Source: PALSA-612 sp963776375 (GTDB lineage: Bacteria > Actinomycetota > Thermoleophilia > Gaiellales > Gaiellaceae). Taken from it: a DNA stretch of 64,000 nt. Positions 21,277-30,683 of the stretch are shown here, piece by piece (position 1 is the first letter of the stretch; each line of letters begins with the position of its first letter). The stretch is from contig CAVZMF010000003.1 in the NCBI GenBank assembly GCA_963776375.1, positions 62,001-126,000 on the forward strand, read 5' to 3'. Under the pieces are notes generated by a model. That model saw nothing but the letters and a program-made list of their open reading frames with translations, did no database searches and was not told where the DNA came from. The translations under genes were made by a program, and so were the position numbers.

Positions 21277-21780
21277 TCTATTCGCCGCCTCGGCGAGGAG
21301 CGCGCGCACGTCGAGGGGACGCGTGTACATCGTGAAATTCCCGTCCTCGTCGCGGGGCCATTGGTCCCGAGGCCGGTCGTGGTAGAGCTCGACCCCGTTA
21401 CCGTCCGGGTCGTTGAGGTAGAGCGCCTCGCTGACGCCGTGGTCCGACGCTCCCGTGAGCGGGACGCCGGCCTCCACGAGCCGGCGAAGCGCTCCGGCGA
21501 GGGCCGCGCGGCTCGGGTAGCGGATGGCCGCGTGGTAGAGGCCTGTCGTCCCCGGCGGGGGAGGCGGGCCGCCCCTCGACTCCCAGGTGTTCAGGCCGAT
21601 GTGATGGTGGTAGCCGCCGGCCGAGACGAACGCCGCCTCGTCTCCCATCCGCGCCATGAGGTCGAAGCCGAGGACGCCGACGTAGAACTCGAGCGCCCGG
21701 TCGATGTCGGCCACCTTCAGGTGGACGTGGCCGATCACGACCTCGGGGTCGATCGGGCCGAAGCGCTGGGCGACGCTCAC
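21262..21780 (-). CDS. VOC/glyoxalase-superfamily protein, catechol 2,3-dioxygenase (CatE)-like
   Basis: Metal-dependent vicinal-oxygen-chelate protein of 172 residues. Two beta-alpha-beta modules are present. The first begins IGHVHLKVADIDRALEFYVG (first metal His) and contains the conserved SAGGYHHHIGLNTWESRGG. The second has LYHAAIRYPSRAAL, ASDHGVSEALYLNDPDGNG and the metal Glu in NGVELYHDRP. This is the widespread CatE-like group; the natural substrate is uncertain. A GTG at 21780 gives a GTGA overlap with the repaired end of the deacetylase gene. Without a frame repair the two would read as one fused protein. Confidence 0.8.
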   Translation of the reverse strand: MSVAQRFGPIDPEVVIGHVHLKVADIDRALEFYVGVLGFDLMARMGDEAAFVSAGGYHHHIGLNTWESRGGPPPPPGTTGLYHAAIRYPSRAALAGALRRLVEAGVPLTGASDHGVSEALYLNDPDGNGVELYHDRPRDQWPRDEDGNFTMYTRPLDVRALLAEAANRRSPA

Positions 21781-22627
21781 GACGCGGCCTCCGAAGCCCT
21801 CGAGCGCGGCTCCGACCAGGCCCGGCAGGGTGTCGAGGTTGTAGCCGCCCTCGAGCACTGCGGCCAGCCGCGGCGCGAGCGCGGCCGTCCGCTGCGCCAG
21901 CTCGCGGAAGCCGTCGGCCGTCACGCGCATGCCCGCCAGCGGGTCGATCCTCGTGCGCGTCGAAGCCGGCCGAGACGATCACGAGCTCCGCGTCGAAGCG
22001 CTCGAGCGCCGGCGCCACCGTGTGGTCGAACGCGCGCAGATACTCCTCGTCACCCGAGCCCGCGGACATCGGCACGTTCAGGATCGTATCCGTCTGCTCT
22101 CCCGGGCCCGCCGCTGCCCGGATAGAACGGCCACTGGTGGAGCGAGACGAAGAGCACGCTCTCGTCCTCCCAGAAGATGTCCTGCGTGCCGTTGCCGTGA
22201 TGGACGTCCCAGTCGAGCACCGCCACACGCCGGAGGCCGAGCTCGGCCTGCGCGTAGCGGGCGGCGACAGCCACGTTGTTGAAGACGCAAAAGCCCATGG
22301 CGCCCGCCGGCAGGGCGTGGTGGCCGGGCGGGCGGGCGAAGCGCGAAGCCGCCCACGTCGACCGCCGCGATCGCGGCTCCCGCGGAGAGCAGCGCGGCCT
22401 CGAACGTCGTCTCCGAGGCAGGCGTGTCCGCGTCGAGCCAGGTCGGGCGCCGAGATCGACCGCACGAGCTCGACGTAGGCCGCGACATGGCAGCGTTCGA
22501 TCGCCTCGACCGGCGCCGGCTCGGCTTCGCGCCAGCCGGGGATGGCCGCCTGGAGGACGCGAAGCCGCTCCGGGGTCTCGGGATGGTGGCCCGTCGGATG
22601 GAGCGTCGCGAACGCCGGATGGCTCAC
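21777..22627 (-). CDS. HDAC-like zinc deacetylase (AcuC/acetylpolyamine amidohydrolase family), frameshifted
   Basis: Removes acetyl groups from amines or lysine; bacterial members include AcuC and acetylpolyamine amidohydrolase. The pieces lie in order in several frames: SHPAFATLHPTGHHPETPERL, FAFARPPGHHALP (catalytic His pair), AVLDWDVHHGNGTQDIF (zinc Asp and His), VSAGFDAHEDDPLAG (second zinc Asp) and AAVLEGGYNLD. Single-base breaks near 22445, 22340, 22110 and 21945 each disappear when one G or C is removed, and a fifth near 21790 would place its stop at 21777. The GTG start is at 22627. Every key residue is intact, so sequence error is likelier than decay. Confidence 0.75.
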
Positions 22628-22642
22628 GACCTCGACGGCGGC

Positions 22643-23483
22643 TCAGCTCCTTCTGCGGCCAAAGCCTCGCAGCCGGCCGGCCAGATTACCGAGGCCCCAC
22701 GAGTCGGCTAGAGCTGACGCCTCCGCCCATGTCGGGGATTGATCGGCAAGGGAGGGGAGAGGGGCGGAGGCGTCAAGGGTGGCTATTCGACGGTAGAGGC
22801 GAAGTTCCTCCGCCTGTGCTGCAAATCGTCCTGCGGCTCGAGCGCGGCCTCCAGCGAGCCGTACTGCGCGAGCACGTCGGCCGCCGTCTTCGGGCCGACC
22901 CCACGCGCACCGGGGATCCGGTCGGACGGGTCGCCGCGGAGCGCGATGAAGTCGGGCACCTGCGCGGGGTCGACGCCGTAGCGCTCGCGGACCTCGGCCG
23001 GCCCGATCCGGGCCAGCTCGGAGACGCCCCGCACCGGCTGCAGGATCGTCGTCCGCTTCGAGGCGAGCTGGAACGCGTCCCGGTCCGACGTGGCCACGGT
23101 CGCCGTTCCCCCGCGCTCCTCCTCGACCGCGCCGCCGCGGCCAGGAAGTCGTCGGCCTCGAAGCCGGGGGCCTTCGCGACCGCGAAGCCGCATGCCGCGA
23201 CGAGCTCGGGCAGTATCGGCAGTTGCTCGAGCAGGGCCGCGTCGAACTCGCGCCCACCCTGGTAGCCCGCGAAGGCTTCGTGACGGTAGGTCGGCACCTC
23301 CAGCGTGTCCCAGGCGACGAGGACGGCGCGCGGCCGCTCGGCGTCCCAGAGCCGGATGAGCATGTTCGCGAAACCGACGATCGCCCCCGCAGGCCGGCCG
23401 CCTGCGCGCTTGATCGTTTTCGGAAGCGCGTGGTAGGCGCGGTGGGCGAAGGAGTCGCCGTCGATGGCGAGCAGTGAGGTCAC
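22643..23483 (-). CDS. 5'-3' exonuclease (DNA polymerase I N-domain/flap endonuclease family), two frameshifts
   Basis: Stand-alone 5'-nuclease of about 280 residues, without a polymerase domain. The N-terminal metal site LLAIDGDSFAHRAYHALPK, GFEADDFLAAAA (metal Asp cluster), VATSDRDAFQL and the helix-hairpin-helix GDPSDRIPGARGVGPKTAADVL are all present. Frames change near 23135 and 22820, each fitting one missing base in a GC repeat. The GTG start at 23483 overlaps the plsC stop (GTGA). It acts on flaps and RNA primers in repair or Okazaki maturation. Confidence 0.8.
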
Positions 23484-24094
23484 AGGCTCTCGTACAGGGC
23501 CTGGATCTCGGTCATCAGCCGCTCCGTGGCCACGTCCGCGGCGTCCCGCGGTGGCCTGCCATCCAGGTCGTCGACCGGGATCGGCGGCCCGTACGCGACC
23601 GCGAGCCGCGGAGAGCCTGAGCAGCCGGTCGGTGCCCTTGATCGCAGCCGGGACGAGGGGCACGCCCGGCGGCGAGCGCGATGCGGGCCGAGCCGCTGCG
23701 CGGGCGGGCGTCGAACTTCTTGCGCAGCCCTTTCTGCTGGCGGGTGCCCTCCGGGAACATGGCCACGATCTTGCCCTCCCGACACAGTCGCACGGCCGTC
23801 TCGACCGCCTGCATGTCGTTCTCCCCGCGCCGGACCGGGAAACGCCCCGCCGCCGACGAGGAATCGGCTTGAGGACGGGATTGAACAGCTCCACCTTGCC
23901 CATGAAGTAGAGCTGCCTGCCGCGGGCCAGAGCGGGAATCCGAGCGGCCAGGGATCGAAGTTCGAGGTGTGGTTGGCGGCGAGGACGGCGCCTCCCTCGG
24001 GCACGTTCTCGACGCCGGCGGAGCGGAGCCGGTAGAGGCCGCGCATGACCGGCCAGCTGAGCGCCCCGGCGACCGTGTACACGGGAGTCGGCAC
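23480..24094 (-). CDS. plsC: 1-acyl-sn-glycerol-3-phosphate acyltransferase (PlsC family), several frameshifts
   Basis: Membrane-associated acyltransferase making phosphatidic acid. The fragments in order are PVYTVAGALSWPVMRGLYRL, AVLAANHTSNFDPW (the HX4D catalytic motif), YFMGKVELFNPVLKPI, KIVAMFPEGTRQQKG (the EGTR phosphate-binding motif), VPLVPAAIKGTDRLLRL and a C-terminal helix ending EIQALYESL. At least four single-base breaks fall between about 23600 and 23925. A GTG at 24094 is the likely start. All catalytic elements are preserved. The gene is divergent from topA by about 90 bases. Confidence 0.75.
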   Translation of the reverse strand: MPTPVYTVAGALSWPVMRGLYRLRSAGVENVPEGGAVLAANHTSNFDPWPLGFPLWPAAGSSTSWARWSCSIPSSSRFLVGGGAFPGPARGERHAGGRDGRATVSGGQDRGHVPGGHPPAERAAQEVRRPPAQRLGPHRARRRACPSSRLRSRAPTGCSGSPRLAVAYGPPIPVDDLDGRPPRDAADVATERLMTEIQALYESL

Positions 24095-24186
24095 GTGGCG
24101 AGACGGTAACGATCGAGTGCCGAAAGCGTCGACAGACGCCCCGTGCCGGGGCCGCGTCTTCTGGGCCGCGGCGCTAACGTGTCGCG

Positions 24187-26758
24187 ATGCCGAAGACGCT
24201 CGTGATCGTCGAATCGCCGGCCAAGGCGCAAGACCATCGCCGGCTACCTGGGCCCTGATTTCATGGTCGAGTCGAGCGTCGGCCACATTCGCGACCTGCC
24301 CGAGCGGGCCTCGGAGATCCCGAAGGAGAAGCGAGCGAAGTACGGCACGCTCGGGCGTCGCGATCGACGAGGGCTTCGAGCCGTACTACGTCGTCGACCC
24401 GGACAAGAAACGCATCGTCGCCGACCTCAAGCGCAAGCTCAAGGACGCGGACGAGCTACTGCTGGCGACGGACGAGGACCGCGAGGGCGAGGCCATCGCC
24501 TGGCACCTGCTCCAGGAGCTGCGGCCGAAGGTGCCCGTGCGGCGCATGGTCTTCCACGAGATCACGCGGCCGGCGATCGAGCGCGCCCTCGAAGACACGC
24601 GCGAGGTCGACGAGCGCCTCGTCGACTCGCAGGAGACCCGGCGCATCCTCGACCGCCTGTACGGCTACGAGGTGTCGCCCGGTGCTCTGGAAGAAGGTCA
24701 TGCCCCGGCTCTCGGCCGGACGCGTGCAGTCGGTTGCGACGCGGCTCGTGGTCGAGCGCGAGCAGGAGCGCAGGCGCTTCGTTTCCGCCTCGTACTGGGA
24801 CCTCGAGGGCGGCTTCGATCCCGGCTCGTTCCGCGCCCGGCTCGTGCAGCTCGACGGCAAGCGCGTCGCACAGGGCCGCGACTTCGGCCCCGACGGGCAG
24901 CTGAAATCCGATGCCGCGAGACTCGACGAGCAGGGGGCGCGCAGCCTGGCGGAGGGGCTCCGCGGGGCGGACTTCTCCGTCCGGTCGGTCGACGAGAAAC
25001 CCTACTCCCGGCGGCCGTCGCCGCCGTTCATGACCTCGACGCTGCAACAGGAGGCGAGCCGCAAGCTCCGGTTCACGGCGCAGACGACCATGCGCGTCGC
25101 ACAACGGCTCTACGAGCGCGGCTACATCACCTACATGCGCACCGACTCGACGTCGCTCTCGGAGGCCGCGCTGACGGCCGCGCGACGACAGGCGACCGAG
25201 CTCTTCGGCGCCGAGTCCGTTCCGCCGGCGCCGCGTCTCTACGACCGGCGGGTCAAGAACGCCCAGGAGGCGCACGAGGCGATCCGACCGGCGGGCGACC
25301 GTTTTCGCGCGCCTACGGACGTCAAAGGCGAGCTCGATCGCGACGAGCTCGGCCTGTACGAGCTGATCTGGCGCCGCACGCTCGCCTCGCAGATGGTGGA
25401 CGCGAAGGGCCGGACGGTCTCGATTCGCATCGGCGCTGTCTCCCCCGACGGCCGCGACGCCGAGTTCGGCGTCTCCGGCACCGTGATCACGGTCCGCGGC
25501 TTTCTCGTCGTCTACGAGGAGGGGCGCGACGAGGAGGCCGGCGCGGACGCCGAGCCCACGCTTCCGGACCTGCAGCAGGGGAACGCCGTCGAGTTGCTCG
25601 AGCTCGAGGCGCAGGGCCACGAGACGACGCCGCCGGCGCGGTTCACCGAGGCGACGCTGGTGAAGGCGCTCGAGGAGCGGGGCATCGGCCGGCCCTCGAC
25701 GTACGCGTCGATTCTGGCGACGATCCTCGACCGCGGCTACGTCGTCAAGCGCGGCACCGCGCTCGTACCGACGTTTCTCGCCTTCGCCGTGACGAGGCTG
25801 CTCGAGCAGCACTACGGCCGTCTCGTCGACTACGACTTCACCGCCCGCATGGAGGACGACCTCGACCGGATCGCCGCCGGAGACGAGGAGCGCGTGGCGT
25901 GGCTGACGCGGTTCTACAAGGGCGACGACGGCGACCCCGGCTTGCACCAGCTCGTCACCGATCACCTCGACGAGATCGACGCGCGGGCTGTGAACTCGAT
26001 CGAGATCCCGAGGTCGGACATCGTCGTCCGCGTCGGCCGCTACGGGCCCTATCTCGAGCGCGGCGAGCAGCGGGCGCCGATCCCGGCCGAACTGGCGCCG
26101 GACGAGCTGACGGCGGAGCGCGCGGAGGAGCTCCTCGCACAGCCGGCCGAGGGACGGGAGCTCGGGGTACATCCCGAGACCGGCCGCGCGGTCGTGGTGC
26201 GCACCGGCCGCTACGGCCCGTACGTGACCGAGGAGCTCCCCGAAGGGGCAGACGAGAAGCCGCGCACCGCGTCGCTCCTCTCGTCGATGTCCCCGGAGAC
26301 GGTGACGCTCGACGAGGCCGTCCGGCTCCTGTCGCTCCCGCGTGTCGTCGGCACGGACCCGGCGGACGGCGAGGAGATCGTGGCGATGAACGGGCGCTTC
26401 GGTCCCTTCATCAAGAAGGGCTCCGAGACTCGCTCGCTCGAGAGCGAGGGTCAGCTGTTCACGATCACGGCGGAAGAGGCGCTCGCCTTGCTCGCGCAGC
26501 CGAAGACGCGGCGTGCCCGCGGAGCGGCCAAGCCGCCGCTGCGGGAGCTGGGCGCCGGACCCGGCCAGCGGGCGTCCGATCGTGGTCAAGGAGGGGCGGT
26601 TCGGCCGCTACGTGACCGACGGCCAGACCAATGCGAGTCTCCGTGGCGGCGAAGCGGTCGAGACGCTCACGCTCGATCGGGCCGTCGAGTTGCTCGCCGA
26701 GCGTCGCGCCAAGGGCCCGACGACCCGTCGCCCCGCGCGCCGGCGGGCGCGCACTTGA
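24187..26758 (+). CDS. topA: DNA topoisomerase I (type IA), four frameshifts
   Basis: Relaxes negative supercoils; about 855 residues after repair. The Toprim domain opens PKTLVIVESPAKAKTIAGYL and has LLATDEDREGEAIAWH. The catalytic tyrosine is in RGYITYMRTDS. The C-terminal part holds repeated topoisomerase elements (VRVGRYGPYLERG, VRTGRYGPYVTE, AMNGRFGPFIKKG, KEGRFGRYVTDG) and a basic tail instead of zinc fingers, as in many actinobacteria. Single extra bases near 24230, 24352, 24678 and 26558 break the frame; removing one base at each gives an uninterrupted enzyme. The gene is essential in most bacteria, so these are almost surely errors. Confidence 0.92.
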
Positions 26759-26996
26759 CGCAAAAGATTTACAGAGCCTCGCACAACGTCAACCGGCGAC
26801 CTGCGAAGCTTCGACGGCGTTGTGTCGCAGTCATCCGGGCTCGGCGGAATACTCCCTTCTCGGGCCCCGTTCGGTGGTTAGGAAAGGCCGCTTCGCTGGG
26901 TACCTTCTCATGGCAGGACGAGGAAATACCCCCTAGAGTCAGAACCAACGTCGCACAGCCGCCGATAGACAGGCGGGAAAGGACGAGAGGCCCCGG

Positions 26997-28073
26997 TTGA
27001 GCCAGAATCCGTTGCAAGAATTGCTCGAGAGCGAGCAAGCGCGCGTCCTCCTCGAGGGCGCCGAGGAGCGCGGCTACGTGCTCCCCGCCGAGCTCGAGGT
27101 GTTCGCGCTCGAACACGATCTCGCCGACGAGGATGTCGAGGCGCTGACCCGCGAGCTCGAGGCGATCGGGCTCGAGATCCGCGTGGCGACAGCCGGCGAG
27201 GAGCCCGAGCCGGCGGCGACGCCGGCGCTCAATCTCGAGGCGGCCGAGATCTCCGGGGCGGCCGACAGCCTGCAGCTCTTCCTCGCGGACGTCGGCAAGC
27301 ACAAGCTGCTGACGGCAGCTGAAGAGGTCACGCTGGCGAAGCGCATCGAGCGCGGCGACCCGATCGCGAAGCGCAAGATGATCGAATCGAACCTGCGGCT
27401 CGTCGTCTCGATCGCCAAGGGCTATCGCGGCCTCGGCGTTCCCTTCCTCGACCTGATCCAGGAGGGCACGCTCGGGCTGAACCGCGCCGTCGAGAAGTTC
27501 GACTGGCGTCGCGGCTACAAGTTCTCGACCTACGCGACGTGGTGGATCCGGCAGTCGGTCCAGCGTGCAGTCGCGAACCATGCGCGCACGATTCGTGTGC
27601 CCGTTCACGTCGTCGAGCGCCAGCAGAAGCTCGGCCGCGCCGCCCGCCGGCTCGAGGTCGAGCTCGGCCGCGAAGCAACGAAGGACGAGCTCGCCGAGGC
27701 GACCGGTTTGCCGATGCAGCACATCGACGAGGCTCTCGGCGCCGCGCACGCGTCGGTGTCGCTCAACCAGACGGTAGGTGCCGACGACGAGGGTGAGCTC
27801 GGCGACCTGTTCGCCGACCGAGAGGCCGCCGATCCGTTCGACGAGGCCGAGGAATCGCTCCGCCGCCAAGGCGTGCGTCGGGCGCTCGATGCCCTGCCGG
27901 AGCGCGAGCGACGCATCCTGGAGCTGCGTTTCGGGTTCGAGGGCGAGCCATGGACGCTCGAGGCCATCGGGAACGAGCTCGACCTCACCCGCGAGCGCGT
28001 ACGGCAGCTGGAAAGCCAGGCGTTGGCGCGGCTGGCGGCGCTCCGCGAGCTGCAGACCGTCGCCGCGGCCTAG
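26997..28073 (+). CDS. RNA polymerase primary-type sigma factor (sigma-70, RpoD/SigA group)
   Basis: 358 residues starting at TTG 26997 behind an AAGGACGAGAGG site. Region 1.2 is DSLQLFLADVGKHKLLTAAEE. Region 2 contains NLRLVVSIAKGYRG, DLIQEGTLGLNRAVEKFDW and FSTYATWWIRQSVQRA. Region 3 has HVVERQQKLGRAARRLE. Region 4.2 is WTLEAIGNELDLTRERVRQLE. This is the group 1/2 architecture with a short N-terminal region 1.1 replacement (an acidic helical stretch). The 238 bases upstream are less GC-rich, hold TTGACG over the topA stop without a good -10, and TAGAGT at 26934; no promoter can be fixed. Confidence 0.92.
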   Translation: MSQNPLQELLESEQARVLLEGAEERGYVLPAELEVFALEHDLADEDVEALTRELEAIGLEIRVATAGEEPEPAATPALNLEAAEISGAADSLQLFLADVGKHKLLTAAEEVTLAKRIERGDPIAKRKMIESNLRLVVSIAKGYRGLGVPFLDLIQEGTLGLNRAVEKFDWRRGYKFSTYATWWIRQSVQRAVANHARTIRVPVHVVERQQKLGRAARRLEVELGREATKDELAEATGLPMQHIDEALGAAHASVSLNQTVGADDEGELGDLFADREAADPFDEAEESLRRQGVRRALDALPERERRILELRFGFEGEPWTLEAIGNELDLTRERVRQLESQALARLAALRELQTVAAA

Positions 28074-28160
28074 CGCACGAGCGCCCTTCCGTTTCGTCGT
28101 CCCTCGAAAGCGGGGGAACTTCTCCTAAAGGCGAGGCACCATGCGGCCGATAGCGGGATC

Positions 28161-28490
28161 GTGGACGCTGCCGAGCGCAATGAGATCCTCAGTCGCTATG
28201 CCGATCATGCGCGGCGCTTCGAAGCTGCCGCCGCGCGCCGGTCGAGCCGTAGCGCCGAGATCATCCCCTTCACGGCACCTCTCCGCGAGCTGGAGCAGGA
28301 GCCGACGCCGCGGGAGGTTCAGGTTCTCCAGCTGATCTCGGAGGGTCTGGTCAACCGCGAGATCGGAAAAGTGCTCTTCCTGTCAGAGGAGACGGTCAAA
28401 TCTCACGTTCGGCACCTACTTGCGAAGCTACAAGCCCGCTCCCGCGCGCACGCCGTAGCGATCGGCTTCAGACGCGGCATCCTCGGCTAA
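28161..28490 (+). CDS. LuxR-type helix-turn-helix regulator
   Basis: Small regulator (109 residues, GTG start) consisting of a short N-terminal helix rich in Ala/Arg and a complete LuxR/GerE DNA-binding domain: PTPREVQVLQLISEGLVN, REIGKVLFLSEETVKSHVRH and LLAKLQARSRAHAVAIG. There is no receiver or ligand domain, so control must come from expression or partners. It lies 88 bases after the sigma gene and upstream of an HD-GYP gene, but whether it controls either is unknown. Confidence 0.85.
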   Translation: MDAAERNEILSRYADHARRFEAAAARRSSRSAEIIPFTAPLRELEQEPTPREVQVLQLISEGLVNREIGKVLFLSEETVKSHVRHLLAKLQARSRAHAVAIGFRRGILG

Positions 28491-28722
28491 GCCAAGGCGC
28501 GCACCCCCAACGAGGCTGGCGCGGGTGTGTGACCTTGGGCAACGAACATTCCCTGAGCACGTCAAGATCCCTCAACTTTGAGATCTCAGTGCTGCTTGGC
28601 GAGCTGCGAATTACCAGGCGAGATTGCCGCCAATGACGCCAGTTCGCGCAAGGCTATGCATCAACAAGCTCCTCTCTCGAGGGACTAACGGCAAGCGCTC
28701 TTATAGCCCATTCAGAGGACAG

Positions 28723-30114
28723 ATGCAAGCCGACACCGCCCCTGCATCGGCTTCGCTTAAGGTCTGCGCGGTCTTTCTCACTCTTCTGGCTACCGGGCTC
28801 GCTGCCGGGTTGATCGCAAGCGGGTGGACCCTAGGGAACGTTGGGGTCGTGTTCGCGCTTGCGCTCGTGGCTGCGGTTGCGCAACGCGGTCGGGTCCGGG
28901 TTGGCGACCGATTTGAGGCTTCGATATCGTTGGTTCCGACCCTTTTGGCGGCAGTCCTATTTGGCCCCCTTGCGGGCATGCTCGTTTCAGCCGTCGCACT
29001 CGTCGATCATTTTCGGCGACCCTATTTGAAGTGGGTTACGTATACGTCCACGAGTTCGATCGCGGGTGCCGCTGCTGGTCTGGCGGCCGCAGCCATTTCT
29101 GATGCGTCATCCCGAGGACTGCCGCGTTTCGTGATCGCGACGCTGAGCGCGACTGTTGTTGCTGAAGGAATGGATCTGTTTTTCGTCGCCTGCGTGGCCT
29201 TTCTGCGCGGGATCGAGACACGAGCGACACTTACAGCGTTCGCTCCGCTGCAATTGGCCTCGTCGATGACCTACGCCCCGGTAGTAGCAGGTCTTGTGTA
29301 TGCGTACAACGAGGTTTCAGGTTGGGCGCTGCTCTTCTTCTTCGGTCCAGCACTCGCTGTCCAGCGGCTGTACGGGATGTATCAATATCAGCGAAGTCTG
29401 GTCGAGGACCTCTCGACGGCCAACGTTCGATTGGAGCGTGCGAACCTCTCGTTTGCCACTGCCCTCGTTGCCGCGCTTGATGCTCGGGATCGGTACACGG
29501 CCGGCCATTCGGCTGCGGTGGCGATCTATGCGCGGGACATCGCGGAGCGGCTCGGGCTCTCCGAGGAGGAGCAGCAGCTCGCGCACCAGTGCGGACTCGT
29601 GCACGACATCGGGAAGATCGGGCTGCCGCCGGGACTGCTCGAGAAGCCGGGGGCGCTCACGCTCGGGGAGCGGCGGCAGATGGAGACGCACTCCGAGATC
29701 GGCGAGGGGATCCTGGACAACGTGGAGGACTTCGCCGAGGTCGCCAAGGTCGTCCGCCATCACCATGAGCGCTGGGACGGGCAGGGGTATCCCGACGGCA
29801 TCGCCGAGCTCGACATCCCGCTGATCTCGCGGATCATCTCGGTCGCGGACGCGTACAACGCGATGACCTCGGACCGCCCCTACCGCGACGCGATGCCGAG
29901 TCGGGTCGCGCGGATGCGGCTCGCGCAGGGTGTCGAGTCGCAGTTCGACACAACGATCGTGGCAGCGTTCGAGGCGATCCTCGCCGGCGCCGACGAGGAG
30001 TACCGCACTGGGCGCCGCGCCGACTTCTCGCTCGCCGACCAGGATGCCTACTCCGGCCCATCGGCCGCGGCCGAGCCAGAAACGCCCGAGGCCGCGATCG
30101 CCGAAGTCGCCTAG
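28723..30114 (+). CDS. Membrane HD-GYP domain protein (putative c-di-GMP phosphodiesterase)
   Basis: 463 residues from ATG 28723, chosen for the AGAGGA site eight bases upstream; a longer frame exists. The N-terminal ~230 residues contain six or seven transmembrane helices (for example VCAVFLTLLATGLAAGLIAS, SLVPTLLAAVLFGPLAGML). The C-terminal HD-GYP domain has HSAAVAIYA, LVHDIGKIGLPPG, the HHE of VVRHHHERWDG and GQGYPDG, followed by SRIISVADAYNAMTSDRPYR. It probably degrades cyclic di-GMP in response to a membrane signal. The sensor part is clearly less GC-rich than the catalytic part and its neighbours. The 232 bases upstream hold no gene I can support. Confidence 0.88.
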   Translation: MQADTAPASASLKVCAVFLTLLATGLAAGLIASGWTLGNVGVVFALALVAAVAQRGRVRVGDRFEASISLVPTLLAAVLFGPLAGMLVSAVALVDHFRRPYLKWVTYTSTSSIAGAAAGLAAAAISDASSRGLPRFVIATLSATVVAEGMDLFFVACVAFLRGIETRATLTAFAPLQLASSMTYAPVVAGLVYAYNEVSGWALLFFFGPALAVQRLYGMYQYQRSLVEDLSTANVRLERANLSFATALVAALDARDRYTAGHSAAVAIYARDIAERLGLSEEEQQLAHQCGLVHDIGKIGLPPGLLEKPGALTLGERRQMETHSEIGEGILDNVEDFAEVAKVVRHHHERWDGQGYPDGIAELDIPLISRIISVADAYNAMTSDRPYRDAMPSRVARMRLAQGVESQFDTTIVAAFEAILAGADEEYRTGRRADFSLADQDAYSGPSAAAEPETPEAAIAEVA

Positions 30115-30123
30115 CTCCGAGGC

Positions 30124-30668
30124 CTAGCTCGCAAGCGCGCGGCGTCGCAGAAGACGTGGTGCGGCGCGCGCGTAGTCGATGCCTGAGACCCATGTCAGGA
30201 TCAGCGCGACGAGCAGGGCCCACCACGCCGGCTCGGTGCCCCACGCCCCTGCGGCCGCGAAGCCGCCGACGGCCGCCGCCACCGCCTGCGCCCACGCCTT
30301 CAGCTTGCCGAGGTCGCGCGCGTGGATGACGACGCCTCGCTCCAGAGCGGCCATGCGCAACCCGGCGACGAGCAGCTCCCGCACGATGATCAACGCCACC
30401 ATCCAGCCTCTCAGCGCCCCTCGCCGACGAGCACGACCAGCGTCGACAGCGTCAGGAGCTTGTCGGCCATCGGATCGAGGAGCGAGCCGAGCTCGGACGT
30501 GCGTCCCTGGCGCCGCGCGAGCCAGCCGTCGAACTGGTCGGTCGCCATCGCAACGATGAACAGCCCCGTCGCCCAGTACGCGTGATTGTCGAAGTCCAGC
30601 GTGAAGAGCAGGATCACGAACGGCACCGCGGCCGCCCGCGCCACGGTCAACTGGTCGGCGAGGCTCAT
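30124..30668 (-). CDS. pgsA: CDP-alcohol phosphatidyltransferase, phosphatidylglycerophosphate synthase-like (one frameshift)
   Basis: Makes phosphatidylglycerol phosphate from CDP-diacylglycerol and glycerol 3-phosphate, about 180 residues in the membrane. The metal-binding signature DGWLARRQGRTSELGSLLD-PMADK is complete. Helices LTVARAAAVPFVILLF, MVALIIVRELLVAGLRMAAL and WWALLVALILTWVSGIDY fit PgsA, and VREL/AGLRM is its second conserved block. Near 30415 the frame shifts (one base missing or two extra) between VVLVGEG and LRGWMVALII. It reads divergently from the carboxylase gene with only 15 bases between start codons. Confidence 0.85.
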
Positions 30669-30683
30669 CCCGGGAGAGAATAT

